From: Cytophagales bacterium
GTDB taxonomy: Bacteria; Bacteroidota; Bacteroidia; Cytophagales; Thermoflexibacteraceae
Reading direction: 5' to 3'
Length of the DNA stretch: 64,000 nt
Assembly (NCBI GenBank): GCA_013299115.1
Contig: JAAFKA010000003.1
Span: 59,384-123,383, forward strand
Below are positions 34,423-41,409 of this stretch, in pieces (the first letter of the stretch is position 1; each line of letters starts with the position of its first letter). The position numbers and the translations under genes were made by a program. Below the pieces are notes generated by a model. That model worked only from the letters and a program-made list of their open reading frames with translations. It did no database searches and had not been told where the DNA came from.

Positions 34423-35223
34423 TCAAATCAGTCCAATAATTCTTAAAGAGGTTGTCGAAATATTCATCATTATTGGCAACATTTCATTTATAGTCCATTC
34501 AGTTGGGTTTGTGTAAATTGATATTACTTGTAACATAACAGATTTTCCATCAATGGTAATAAATATATTTTCACAACTATTTTGATTGATTGGTAAACTG
34601 TAATTAGAAGAAGTCAATCTATCAATTCTATTCAAAGAACCTACATCATGTTTCAAAATAACTTCTGTTCCATCAGGTTTCGTTACTGTTATTGGTTCTG
34701 TGAGAAAATTCGAACCTTGCAAAAACAAAATATAAGGAAAATGCTTTTCATCAATCATTATGTTTCTTATTTCATTGATGTTCTTGTGACAACGTTCAAT
34801 GGCATTTCCTGCTACCATTAATTCTTGGTTTTTCTTTTTACCAACTAAAATCCCTTTGCTAATATTTTCAATATCTTTGCCTTGATGTTTGGCTTCACAT
34901 ACTAAAACAATACGCCATTTTTCATCTTTATCTTTAACTTCAATAATTCCACCATCAGGTTTGATTGAGGCTTTTGCTACAAAAATGGTTACGCCCAATC
35001 TTGAATCAACTGAGTTAAGTTTTTTGTTTATTTCTTTTTTCGTAATACTATTTCTAAAACGGAATTCAAGCGTAGGAAAATCTTTTTTCAAGATTTCAAA
35101 AATAGCCTTTGAAAAATTATTTACTGACTTGTCGTGTTTTTGGGCATTCTTTCCAAATATTTCTTTTGGTCCCTGACCTCTTACTTTTTCAATCCTTAGT
35201 CGGTCTGTTTGCTTTTTCTTCAT
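34423..35223 (-). CDS. ecoRIR: EcoRI-family type II restriction endonuclease
   Basis: The product (266 residues; EcoRI has 277) aligns along its whole length with R.EcoRI from memory: FRFRNSITKKEINKKLNSVD, VTIFVAKASIKPDGGIIEVK, EAKHQGKDIENISKGILVGK, AGNAIERCHKNINEIRNIM and FPYILFLQGSNFLTEPI are near-identical blocks. The catalytic triad is intact: Asp 90 in KPDGG, and Glu 110 and Lys 112 in CEAK. It should therefore cut GAATTC between G and A as a homodimer; target identity is inference from conservation of the recognition loops (the AGNAIERCHKN segment). It starts 8 bases after the stop of the methylase gene, so M is made first. The region is visibly richer in A+T than its neighbours, consistent with horizontal transfer. 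Confidence 0.95.
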   Translation of the reverse strand: MKKKQTDRLRIEKVRGQGPKEIFGKNAQKHDKSVNNFSKAIFEILKKDFPTLEFRFRNSITKKEINKKLNSVDSRLGVTIFVAKASIKPDGGIIEVKDKDEKWRIVLVCEAKHQGKDIENISKGILVGKKKNQELMVAGNAIERCHKNINEIRNIMIDEKHFPYILFLQGSNFLTEPITVTKPDGTEVILKHDVGSLNRIDRLTSSNYSLPINQNSCENIFITIDGKSVMLQVISIYTNPTEWTINEMLPIMMNISTTSLRIIGLI

Positions 35224-35231
35224 TTGTTTTT

Positions 35232-36215
35232 TTATAATTTTTTATTTTTGATTAAAATTCTAAAATATGGGCACTTCCCATCGATTGATAAGTCCTTACC
35301 ATCATTTCCTTTTCTAAATTTGATTACTTCAAATTGTTCAGGATTCAGCTTATGCAAAAAAGTAATTGGTACCCCCATAACACCCTTGTAATCCATAGGT
35401 ATATCTTTGGTTTTATCTACATTAATGGCATCATAATTGTCAAATTTGGGGTATTGACTTTCGTTTCCGTAATAGGTTTTAGTTAGCATAATATCCTCAT
35501 GTCGTTTGGAAGTATCCAAATTTGTTAGCCACAAACAATTATTTGGTGAGATTATTCTGTTACCTGAATTATCAATACGAGTTTCTGTGCCATACAATTC
35601 GTAGTGGGCAGGAACTATAAACCCCGAAATTCCTCTGCCCATATTTATTCCTAACCAAGCCTTATTTTCTTTGATTAGTTTAAATATTTCTTTGTAGGTG
35701 ATTGCATTAATGTTACCAATGATTAGAAATTTTTTTTGATATTTTACCAACTGCTCTACATATTCTCTAAATAACGAAAAAGGTGGATTTGTAACAACAA
35801 TATCAGCCTGTTTCAACAATTCAATAGATTCTTGACTACGAAAATCACCATCTCCTTTGAGTGATTTAATCCCAATTTCTACTACCTCTGCAACTTTGTT
35901 ATCATTTTTATTGCCTGTATATTCAAGGAATACCGCATGACCAAAACCTTCTTGAATAAATAAATCTTTCTCTTGATTTTTATAGCAAGTTGTTAATAGT
36001 TTTTTTAATCCTAAACTTTCGAAATTATAAGCAAAATAATTGAAAAAATTACTATTTCTTGGGTCATCACAATTACAAAAAACGACCTTGCCTTTAAAGT
36101 GTTCTTTATAGTGTTGTAATTCACTTTCAATATCGGAAAGTTGGGTATAGAACTCATCTTTTTTCGAAGATTTTGCTATGTGCAATGTTTGATTTAGTGT
36201 CTTTTCCGCAATCAT
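35232..36215 (-). CDS. ecoRIM: EcoRI-family adenine-specific DNA methyltransferase
   Basis: This is the protective N6-adenine methylase of the EcoRI-like pair. It matches M.EcoRI throughout: SKKDEFYTQLSDIESELQHY, VVFCNCDDPRNSNFFNYFAY, DGDFRSQESIELLKQADIVV, IVPAHYELYGTETRIDNSGN and VMGVPITFLHKLNPEQFE. The catalytic motif IV is NPPF (143-146). At 327 residues it is the same length as M.EcoRI (326). A -7 box, TAACTTTG (36239-36246), lies 24 bases before the ATG at 36215. It is the first gene of the operon, the reverse of the E. coli EcoRI order, which would ensure methylation precedes cutting. Confidence 0.96.
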   Translation of the reverse strand: MIAEKTLNQTLHIAKSSKKDEFYTQLSDIESELQHYKEHFKGKVVFCNCDDPRNSNFFNYFAYNFESLGLKKLLTTCYKNQEKDLFIQEGFGHAVFLEYTGNKNDNKVAEVVEIGIKSLKGDGDFRSQESIELLKQADIVVTNPPFSLFREYVEQLVKYQKKFLIIGNINAITYKEIFKLIKENKAWLGINMGRGISGFIVPAHYELYGTETRIDNSGNRIISPNNCLWLTNLDTSKRHEDIMLTKTYYGNESQYPKFDNYDAINVDKTKDIPMDYKGVMGVPITFLHKLNPEQFEVIKFRKGNDGKDLSIDGKCPYFRILIKNKKL

Positions 36216-36238
36216 TTTCCTATGTATTTACTGAATTA

Positions 36239-36246
36239 CAAAGTTA
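36239..36246 (-). promoter_or_regulatory. -7 box of the EcoRI-like operon
   Basis: TAACTTTG on the minus strand, 23 bases before the methylase ATG; no good TTG at -33. No controller (C) protein gene is present. Confidence 0.5.
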
Positions 36247-36273
36247 CAAAAATAATCTTAAAATTTTGGCTTA

Positions 36274-37041
36274 TCAAAACATTTTCAGCACCCTTTCCAA
36301 ATCCTCTGGCGTGTCTATGCAGTAGCTGTCAGTTTCGGTTTCCACTAATTGGATTGTGTAGCCATGTTCCAACCATCGTAATTGTTCCAGAGATTCACAT
36401 TTTTCTAATGTAGATGGGGAGGTAGCAGTAATTTCTTCCAAAACTTCCGCCATATACGCATAGATACCCACGTGCTTGTAATAGGTGTGCGTATCCAACC
36501 ATTTTTCTTTGGGTACTTTTTGTTGGTAAGGAATAGGAAAACGACTAAAATATAAGGCTTCTTTGATAGTATTGAACGTAACAAAAACCTCACTGTTGTT
36601 AGCCAAATCCTCTACACTTTGAACTTTAAGTATCATTGTTGCCAACTCTATTTTCTCTTCTCCTTTTCGTTTTCTTGCTATCAATGTCTCGGCTATTCTG
36701 TCTATTTGGTCGGGCTGAATAAAAGGCTCATCGCCTTGCACGTTGATAACATAGTCTATTTTTTGGTTGCTCATGGCTTGGATTTGAGTAAGAGCCTCAA
36801 AACAACGGTCTGTTCCACTCTGATGATTGGGGCTGGTCATCACACACTTACCGCCAAAATTTTGCACTTCGGCTGCTATGGCTTCGTGGTCTGTGGCTAC
36901 ATAAACTTCTGCTATGTGGCGAGCTTTTTTCGTTTGCTCGTACACACGACGAATCATTGTTTTGCCCTTGATGTCTGCCAAAACTTTGGCAGGAAACCGA
37001 CTGGAGGCATAACGGGCAGGTATAATGGCTATGATGTGCAT
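36274..37041 (-). CDS. kdsB: 3-deoxy-manno-octulosonate cytidylyltransferase
   Basis: KdsB activates Kdo as CMP-Kdo for lipid A-core synthesis in the cytosol. The ATG at 37041 gives MHIIAIIPARYASSRFPAKV, the canonical start with its Arg/Lys nucleotide-binding motif. DHEAIAAEVQNFGGKCVMTS, SGTDRCFEAL, VINVQGDEPFIQP and the HVGIYAY segment complete the family pattern. It is 255 residues, the normal length. An upstream in-frame ATG at 37077 is unlikely. The downstream ABC permease and methyltransferase lie on the same strand and fit an LPS/polysaccharide region. Confidence 0.96.
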   Translation of the reverse strand: MHIIAIIPARYASSRFPAKVLADIKGKTMIRRVYEQTKKARHIAEVYVATDHEAIAAEVQNFGGKCVMTSPNHQSGTDRCFEALTQIQAMSNQKIDYVINVQGDEPFIQPDQIDRIAETLIARKRKGEEKIELATMILKVQSVEDLANNSEVFVTFNTIKEALYFSRFPIPYQQKVPKEKWLDTHTYYKHVGIYAYMAEVLEEITATSPSTLEKCESLEQLRWLEHGYTIQLVETETDSYCIDTPEDLERVLKMF

Positions 37042-37290
37042 AAAAAACTGTTTGATAATTTGGTAATGAGTTGTCAAAAACGATAAGCAAACCTACTAAG
37101 TTTTTCTGAAAACTCTGCATATTTTTTGAAGTCAAAAAAAGTTATTAATGTTTTATACGGCTATGGTTATTCAAAAACGAATCTCATAAATTTCCACCAC
37201 AACTTACAACAAAACGAAAACACCAACAGTCATAAGTAGTTAGACTTAAATAATCGACAGTTTTTTAGTGTCTATGTATCTGATTATCAG

Positions 37291-37323
37291 AATTATCCGA
37301 CACCTCAAAGGTGTCGGATAATT
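37291..37323 (-). terminator. Terminator after the ABC permease gene
   Basis: AATTATCCGACACCT and AGGTGTCGGATAATT form perfect 15-base arms around CAA, starting 15 bases after the stop at 37339. Confidence 0.75.
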
Positions 37324-37338
37324 GGGTTTAACCACTTA

Positions 37339-38163
37339 CTATATCAAATCTGCAAAAGTTTTTTCAGTTTTTCTGAAATACCTGATACTTAATGCCAAAA
37401 TAACCAAACAAATAGCAATGGAAATAGCAAAACTAACTATAGAAAAAGCACTCACATCACCAATCACTGCCCAACGAAAACCATCGATGACACCTACCAT
37501 CGGGTTGAGTGAATACAGCCAACGCCATTCTTCGGGTATCATACTACTGCTGAAAGCTACAGGCGAAACATACAAGCCAAACTGTACGATAAACGGAATA
37601 ATGTATCGAAAATCTCGATATTTTACATTGAGTGCTGTCAAATACAAACCACAACCAAAGGCTGCAATAAAAGCTATAAAGAGCAAAAAAGGCAAAAAAA
37701 TGATATGCCAACTTGGAATAAATTGATACCAAACAAACAAGAGGACTAAAATACCTGCCGAAATTAAAAAATCTACAAAACTTGTTACTACTGCACTTGC
37801 AGGAATAATAATACGAGGGAAATAGACTTTTGATATTAAATTGGCATTGCCTACCAAACTATTGCTCGACTCGGAGAGGGCATTGGCAAAAAATTGCCAT
37901 GGCAACATGGCTACATAGACCATAATGGCATAAGGGGCTACTCCTTCGCTGGGTAGTTTATTGATAGTGCCAAAGACCGTAAAGATAAGCGTAGTCAGCA
38001 AAGGTCTAATTACACTCCACAAGACTCCTAAAGCTGTTTGTTTGTATCGTACCTTTAAATCTCGCCACGACAAAATATAGAATAACTCTCTATAAGTCCA
38101 TATATCTGCCCAATAGTTTTTTTCGGTGTTTTGGGAGGTTATCCAAATTTCTATTTTTTTCAA
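37339..38163 (-). CDS. Polysaccharide/O-antigen export ABC permease (Wzm type)
   Basis: This 274-residue permease has six hydrophobic segments and the ABC-2 signature. The N-terminal RELFYILSWRDLKVRYKQTALGVLWSVIRPL is typical of Wzm/KpsM/TagG, and the central KVYFPRIIIPASAV and SPVAFSSSMIPEEW.W..LNPM.G.IDGFRW complete it. It would move a completed undecaprenyl-linked glycan across the inner membrane. The ATPase subunit (Wzt) that normally follows within the operon is not present next to it, so it must be encoded elsewhere. The methyltransferase upstream fits chain-end modification. Confidence 0.92.
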   Translation of the reverse strand: MKKIEIWITSQNTEKNYWADIWTYRELFYILSWRDLKVRYKQTALGVLWSVIRPLLTTLIFTVFGTINKLPSEGVAPYAIMVYVAMLPWQFFANALSESSNSLVGNANLISKVYFPRIIIPASAVVTSFVDFLISAGILVLLFVWYQFIPSWHIIFLPFLLFIAFIAAFGCGLYLTALNVKYRDFRYIIPFIVQFGLYVSPVAFSSSMIPEEWRWLYSLNPMVGVIDGFRWAVIGDVSAFSIVSFAISIAICLVILALSIRYFRKTEKTFADLI

Positions 38164-38250
38164 AGTAACAGTAAGTTAAGTTTATTATTTTTCTAAAAAT
38201 AAATCTCATTTGTCGAACCATGAAAATACCCGACAACTTATTGAGCTATT

Positions 38251-38898
38251 TTACTTCCTACATTCTATAGCAACTGCGTGTTCAAACCTACTCATGTCTT
38301 CAACATATTTAAACATTTGGTCTTCGCAATCATTGAACAGACAGCGTCTAATATTGCTAAACCCTGCATTTTTGAGTTCTTCCGAAAGGGATTTGCTGTC
38401 CCACATCCAGAGATGATGTGAGTTACCAAAAAATGAATTAATAAAACCTTTCAGTCCTCTTGGTCTTACTTTTATTCCTAACAATGTTTCATTTATAAAA
38501 TCCAAACTTGCCACATTATTTCCCTTGTCAAGCTCATTTATATACAAACGTGCTGAGAATTCCAAATCTGGAACAACGCACCGAAAGATACCACCTTTTT
38601 TTACTATTTTAAAAGAATTTTTTAATGCTTGCCTAAAATCTTGAAGTGATAGGTGTTCCAAAGTATGAGAACAATATAATCCGTCGCATGAATTTTCGTC
38701 AATAGGCAAACCTTTAATAATATCTCCATATAATACATTGGAAGGAAAAGTAGTATTCAACCTACTTTTTAAAATAGAACCAATAATAGGTGTTTTTTGA
38801 ATCCTTAATGTTGGCGATACATCGAAATTTGTCCACTCCTTTGGTGCAGATAAGCCACAGCCATATTGTACATAATTTTTTGTCGTTATTGTTGTCAT
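38251..38898 (-). CDS. SAM-dependent methyltransferase, likely surface-glycan type
   Basis: A 215-residue class I methyltransferase. The start VQYGCGLSAPKEWTNFDVSP replaces the usual GxGxG with GCG, followed by a conserved Asp; LYCSHTLEHLSLQDFRQAL and IFRCVVPDLEFSARLYIN are characteristic of the methyltransf_11/type-12 family found in O-antigen and capsule clusters (the EHL motif). It precedes the permease gene by about 90 bases on the same strand, suggesting joint function in polysaccharide maturation. Its substrate is not known. Confidence 0.85.
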   Translation of the reverse strand: MTTITTKNYVQYGCGLSAPKEWTNFDVSPTLRIQKTPIIGSILKSRLNTTFPSNVLYGDIIKGLPIDENSCDGLYCSHTLEHLSLQDFRQALKNSFKIVKKGGIFRCVVPDLEFSARLYINELDKGNNVASLDFINETLLGIKVRPRGLKGFINSFFGNSHHLWMWDSKSLSEELKNAGFSNIRRCLFNDCEDQMFKYVEDMSRFEHAVAIECRK

Positions 38899-38949
38899 TG
38901 TCTTGTGTTCTTTTTAAAATAAGTTACAATATCTCTAAGTTTTACTAAG

Positions 38950-38971
38950 AACTAATTTTTATAAATTAGTT
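38950..38971. repeat. Short inverted repeat
   Basis: AACTAATTT and AAATTAGTT around TTAT. It resembles the perfect palindrome at 15978-16008 and lies upstream of the methyltransferase gene. Confidence 0.4.
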
Positions 38972-38996
38972 AGCACTTTGAGAGGGCAAAAATAAA

Positions 38997-39025
38997 AATA
39001 GGTATTGTATAAAACAATACCTATT
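38997..39025 (-). terminator. Terminator after the beta-barrel gene
   Basis: AATAGGTATTGT and ACAATACCTATT are perfect 12-base arms with a 5-base loop, followed by TTTTTATTTTT on the minus strand; about 38 bases after the stop at 39063. Confidence 0.75.
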
Positions 39026-39062
39026 CTAAGATAAATGCAATTTTTATTTTTGATTGCGAAAA

Positions 39063-39692
39063 TTATTTTTTCTTTCTGCCACCTGTCAAAGAGAAACCTA
39101 CGCCTGCGTGGAAACGCAAAGTTCTGTTGATATCAACACTTACGCCATTTTCTTTTTCAGTAATAGAAGTAAAGCCATGCATATAACGAGCATCGAAGAA
39201 CATGGTGATATGTCCGTCTTTTGTCAAGTCTTTGTTGAAACCTAAGCCAAAAATACCTGCAAATTCAAAATTTGCAGCTTCTGCATTTTGCACATTTTTA
39301 GGTTTATCTGAATCTTCTAACAAGAAGTTAAAGCTTGGACCTAACACAATTTTTGGACGAATGGTTGTGTATTTTCTCAAAAAGAAATAATTTACATACA
39401 AGGGAACTTCCAAATAAGTAACAAGACGTGGCTGGTCGTTATTCAGTGTCTGCCAATGTCTTTGTGCGTAGAATGCCTCTAAGCCTACGCCCCATACATC
39501 GGCTTTCTCCATTGCAAAGTATGCACCAATATTAGACCCCAAAATAGGTGCGTTGAAATTATCTACATTCAAGCCACCTTTTACACCAATGATTGGATGC
39601 CAGCCTGTTTGTGCTTGCATTTGACCAGAAAATAAAAATAACAAGGCAACAAATGCTACATTACCTATTATTTTTGCTAAGTTTGATTTCAT
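39063..39692 (-). CDS. Outer membrane beta-barrel protein (PorT/OMP_b-brl_2 type)
   Basis: The 209 residues have a signal peptide (SNLAKIIGNVAFVALLFLFSGQMQAQ, cleavage near residue 27) and an eight-stranded-barrel pattern of alternating residues: GWHPIIGVKGGLNVDNFNAP, AYFAMEKADVWGVGLEAFYA, TIRPKIVLGPSFNFLLEDS, FFDARYMHGFTSI and the closing RTLRFHAGVGFSLTG. This is the porin-like PorT family common in Bacteroidota. Its C-terminus is Lys-rich. The gene stands alone with a terminator after it. Confidence 0.88.
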   Translation of the reverse strand: MKSNLAKIIGNVAFVALLFLFSGQMQAQTGWHPIIGVKGGLNVDNFNAPILGSNIGAYFAMEKADVWGVGLEAFYAQRHWQTLNNDQPRLVTYLEVPLYVNYFFLRKYTTIRPKIVLGPSFNFLLEDSDKPKNVQNAEAANFEFAGIFGLGFNKDLTKDGHITMFFDARYMHGFTSITEKENGVSVDINRTLRFHAGVGFSLTGGRKKK

Positions 39693-39895
39693 ATAATTCA
39701 GATTTATTTAAGTTTATAAGTGTTTCTTTTTCAACAAGATACAAGCCCAAAAGACAAAATTTTGTGTTTGGAATGAGGTCTGTATCTGGGTCTTTGCAAC
39801 AAAAATAGAATTTTAATTTTAAAATAGGCAAAATTTCTAAGTATTTTTTTAAAAAATATTTTTGCAAGAATAATTAAGAGTAGACTAAACAGCAC

Positions 39896-39903
39896 TACCT
39901 TTG
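39896..39903 (+). promoter_or_regulatory. -7 box ahead of a long structured leader
   Basis: TACCTTTG reads rightwards. No clear -33 is at the right distance. If used, its transcript would carry the 114-base nested hairpin (39934-40047) before the glycosyltransferase ATG at 40092. Confidence 0.35.
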
Positions 39904-39933
39904 TGGATAGTGCCTTAGAAGTCATGTTGCTAC

Positions 39934-40047
39934 TATACACATAGGAAAGAGGTTTTGGGATTTGAGAAGTAACAGTTCTTTAAGAGCTGTTACTTCTATG
40001 TTGTATTTTTGAAATTAAAATCCCAAAACCTCTTTCCGATGTGTATA
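39934..40047. repeat. 114-bp nested inverted-repeat element
   Basis: Outer arms of 30 bases pair with one mismatch: 39934-39963 (TATACACATA GGAAAGAGG...) against 40018-40047. Inside, AGAAGTAACAG (39965-39975) pairs perfectly with CTGTTACTTCT (39987-39997). The gap 39693-40091 holds no gene. It is either a structured 5' leader or a mobile palindromic element. Confidence 0.75.
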
Positions 40048-40091
40048 AGTCCAATTAAAAAAATTAACAATCATTCAGGTTATAAACATTC

Positions 40092-41216
40092 ATGGGAATT
40101 ACCAAAAAAAGGCTACTCTTTATTTACCTCAACTCTTTTTCCTCTACTGGGGGCATAGAAAAATTTAATGCTTGCCTGATGAAAAGCCTCTACGAAAACA
40201 GTCAAACTATCACTTTTGATTATCAAGCCATTTCTTTTTTGGATACAGAAACGCAATCTGCTTATTTGCCCCCTCCACTACTCAAAGGTTTTGGCGGGAA
40301 ATATTTGCAAGCTGTTTTGTATAGTCTTTGGGCTATTGGCAAGGCTGAGGTGGTGGTGCTTGGACATATCAATTTGCTGGTCTTGGCTTTGTGGACTTTG
40401 GTATTTCCCCAAAAAAAAGTTGTGTTGGTAGCACATGGCATAGAAGTTTGGCAGAATTTGGCTTGGTGGAAACGCAAAGTTTTGCAACGCCTACACCTTA
40501 TTTTGGCAGTAAGCCAATACACCAAACAACGCATGGCTGCGAAACACGAAATAAATTTAGAAAATATACAAGTGTTTCACAATACACTCAATCCTTTTTT
40601 TGATTTGCCTAAACAATTTGATAAGTCTGTAGCTTTGCAACAACGCTATCATTTGAAACCTGAAACCAAAGTGCTGCTTACCTTAGCCCGACTTTCTAAT
40701 GCCGAACAATACAAAGGTTACGATACAGTAATCAAGGCTTTGCCCTTGCTCTTAAAAACACAACCCAATTTGCTTTATTTGGTAGTGGGCAAGTACGACA
40801 CAAAAGAGTATGACAGACTACAAATATTAATCACTGAACTGAGTTTGACTAATTATGTCAAAATTGTTGGTTTTGTGAAAGATGAGGAATTGGTTGCACA
40901 TTATCTATTGGCAGATGTGTTTGTGATGCCCAGCAAAGGCGAAGGATTTGGTATTGTGTATTTGGAGGCTATGGCTTGTGGCGTGCCTGTGGTGGCGGGC
41001 AATGCAGACGGCAGTGTAGATGCCTTGCAAAACGGAAAGTTAGGCACGTTGGTTAATCCCGACTCGGTAGAGGAATTGGCTGCGACCTTAGCCACCCAAC
41101 TTGCCCAACCTTTGCAAATTGATACTCGACAAAAAATTCAACAAACTTTATTGCAAGAGTTTGGTTTTCAGCAGTTTAAACGGCATACAGCCAAGTGGCT
41201 TAAACAAATTTTGTAG
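40092..41216 (+). CDS. Glycosyltransferase family 4 protein
   Basis: A 374-residue GT-B enzyme that transfers a sugar from a nucleotide donor, probably in surface polysaccharide synthesis. The N-terminal domain begins RLLFIYLNSFSSTGGIEKFN (acceptor side, glycine loop); the C-terminal domain carries VLLTLARLSNAEQYKGYDTV and the donor motif FVMPSKGEGFGIVYLEAMAC, with the two Glu residues of the E-X7-E signature, followed by GVPVVAGNADGSVDAL. The start is the ATG at 40092. It reads away from the beta-barrel gene; the long inverted repeat lies between them. Confidence 0.92.
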   Translation: MGITKKRLLFIYLNSFSSTGGIEKFNACLMKSLYENSQTITFDYQAISFLDTETQSAYLPPPLLKGFGGKYLQAVLYSLWAIGKAEVVVLGHINLLVLALWTLVFPQKKVVLVAHGIEVWQNLAWWKRKVLQRLHLILAVSQYTKQRMAAKHEINLENIQVFHNTLNPFFDLPKQFDKSVALQQRYHLKPETKVLLTLARLSNAEQYKGYDTVIKALPLLLKTQPNLLYLVVGKYDTKEYDRLQILITELSLTNYVKIVGFVKDEELVAHYLLADVFVMPSKGEGFGIVYLEAMACGVPVVAGNADGSVDALQNGKLGTLVNPDSVEELAATLATQLAQPLQIDTRQKIQQTLLQEFGFQQFKRHTAKWLKQIL

Positions 41217-41291
41217 TCTTTTAAGCCAAATTTTATCTAACAAAGGCGTACTAAAACTCAAAAAACCTTACAATATTTAAATTGTTTACAC

Positions 41292-41299
41292 TATCTTTG
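41292..41299 (+). promoter_or_regulatory. -7 box upstream of PBP1A
   Basis: TATCTTTG, 111 bases before the PBP1A start; no -33 TTG at the right spacing. Confidence 0.35.
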
Positions 41300-41409
41300 A
41301 GGAAAGAGTGAATAAAACTTGGTGCATAAGTTATTTTTGTCTGTGTGCAACCACGAAATGACTCTTTTCTAAAAAATAACTCTTTTTTATTAGCACAACT
41401 TGTTGTTTT

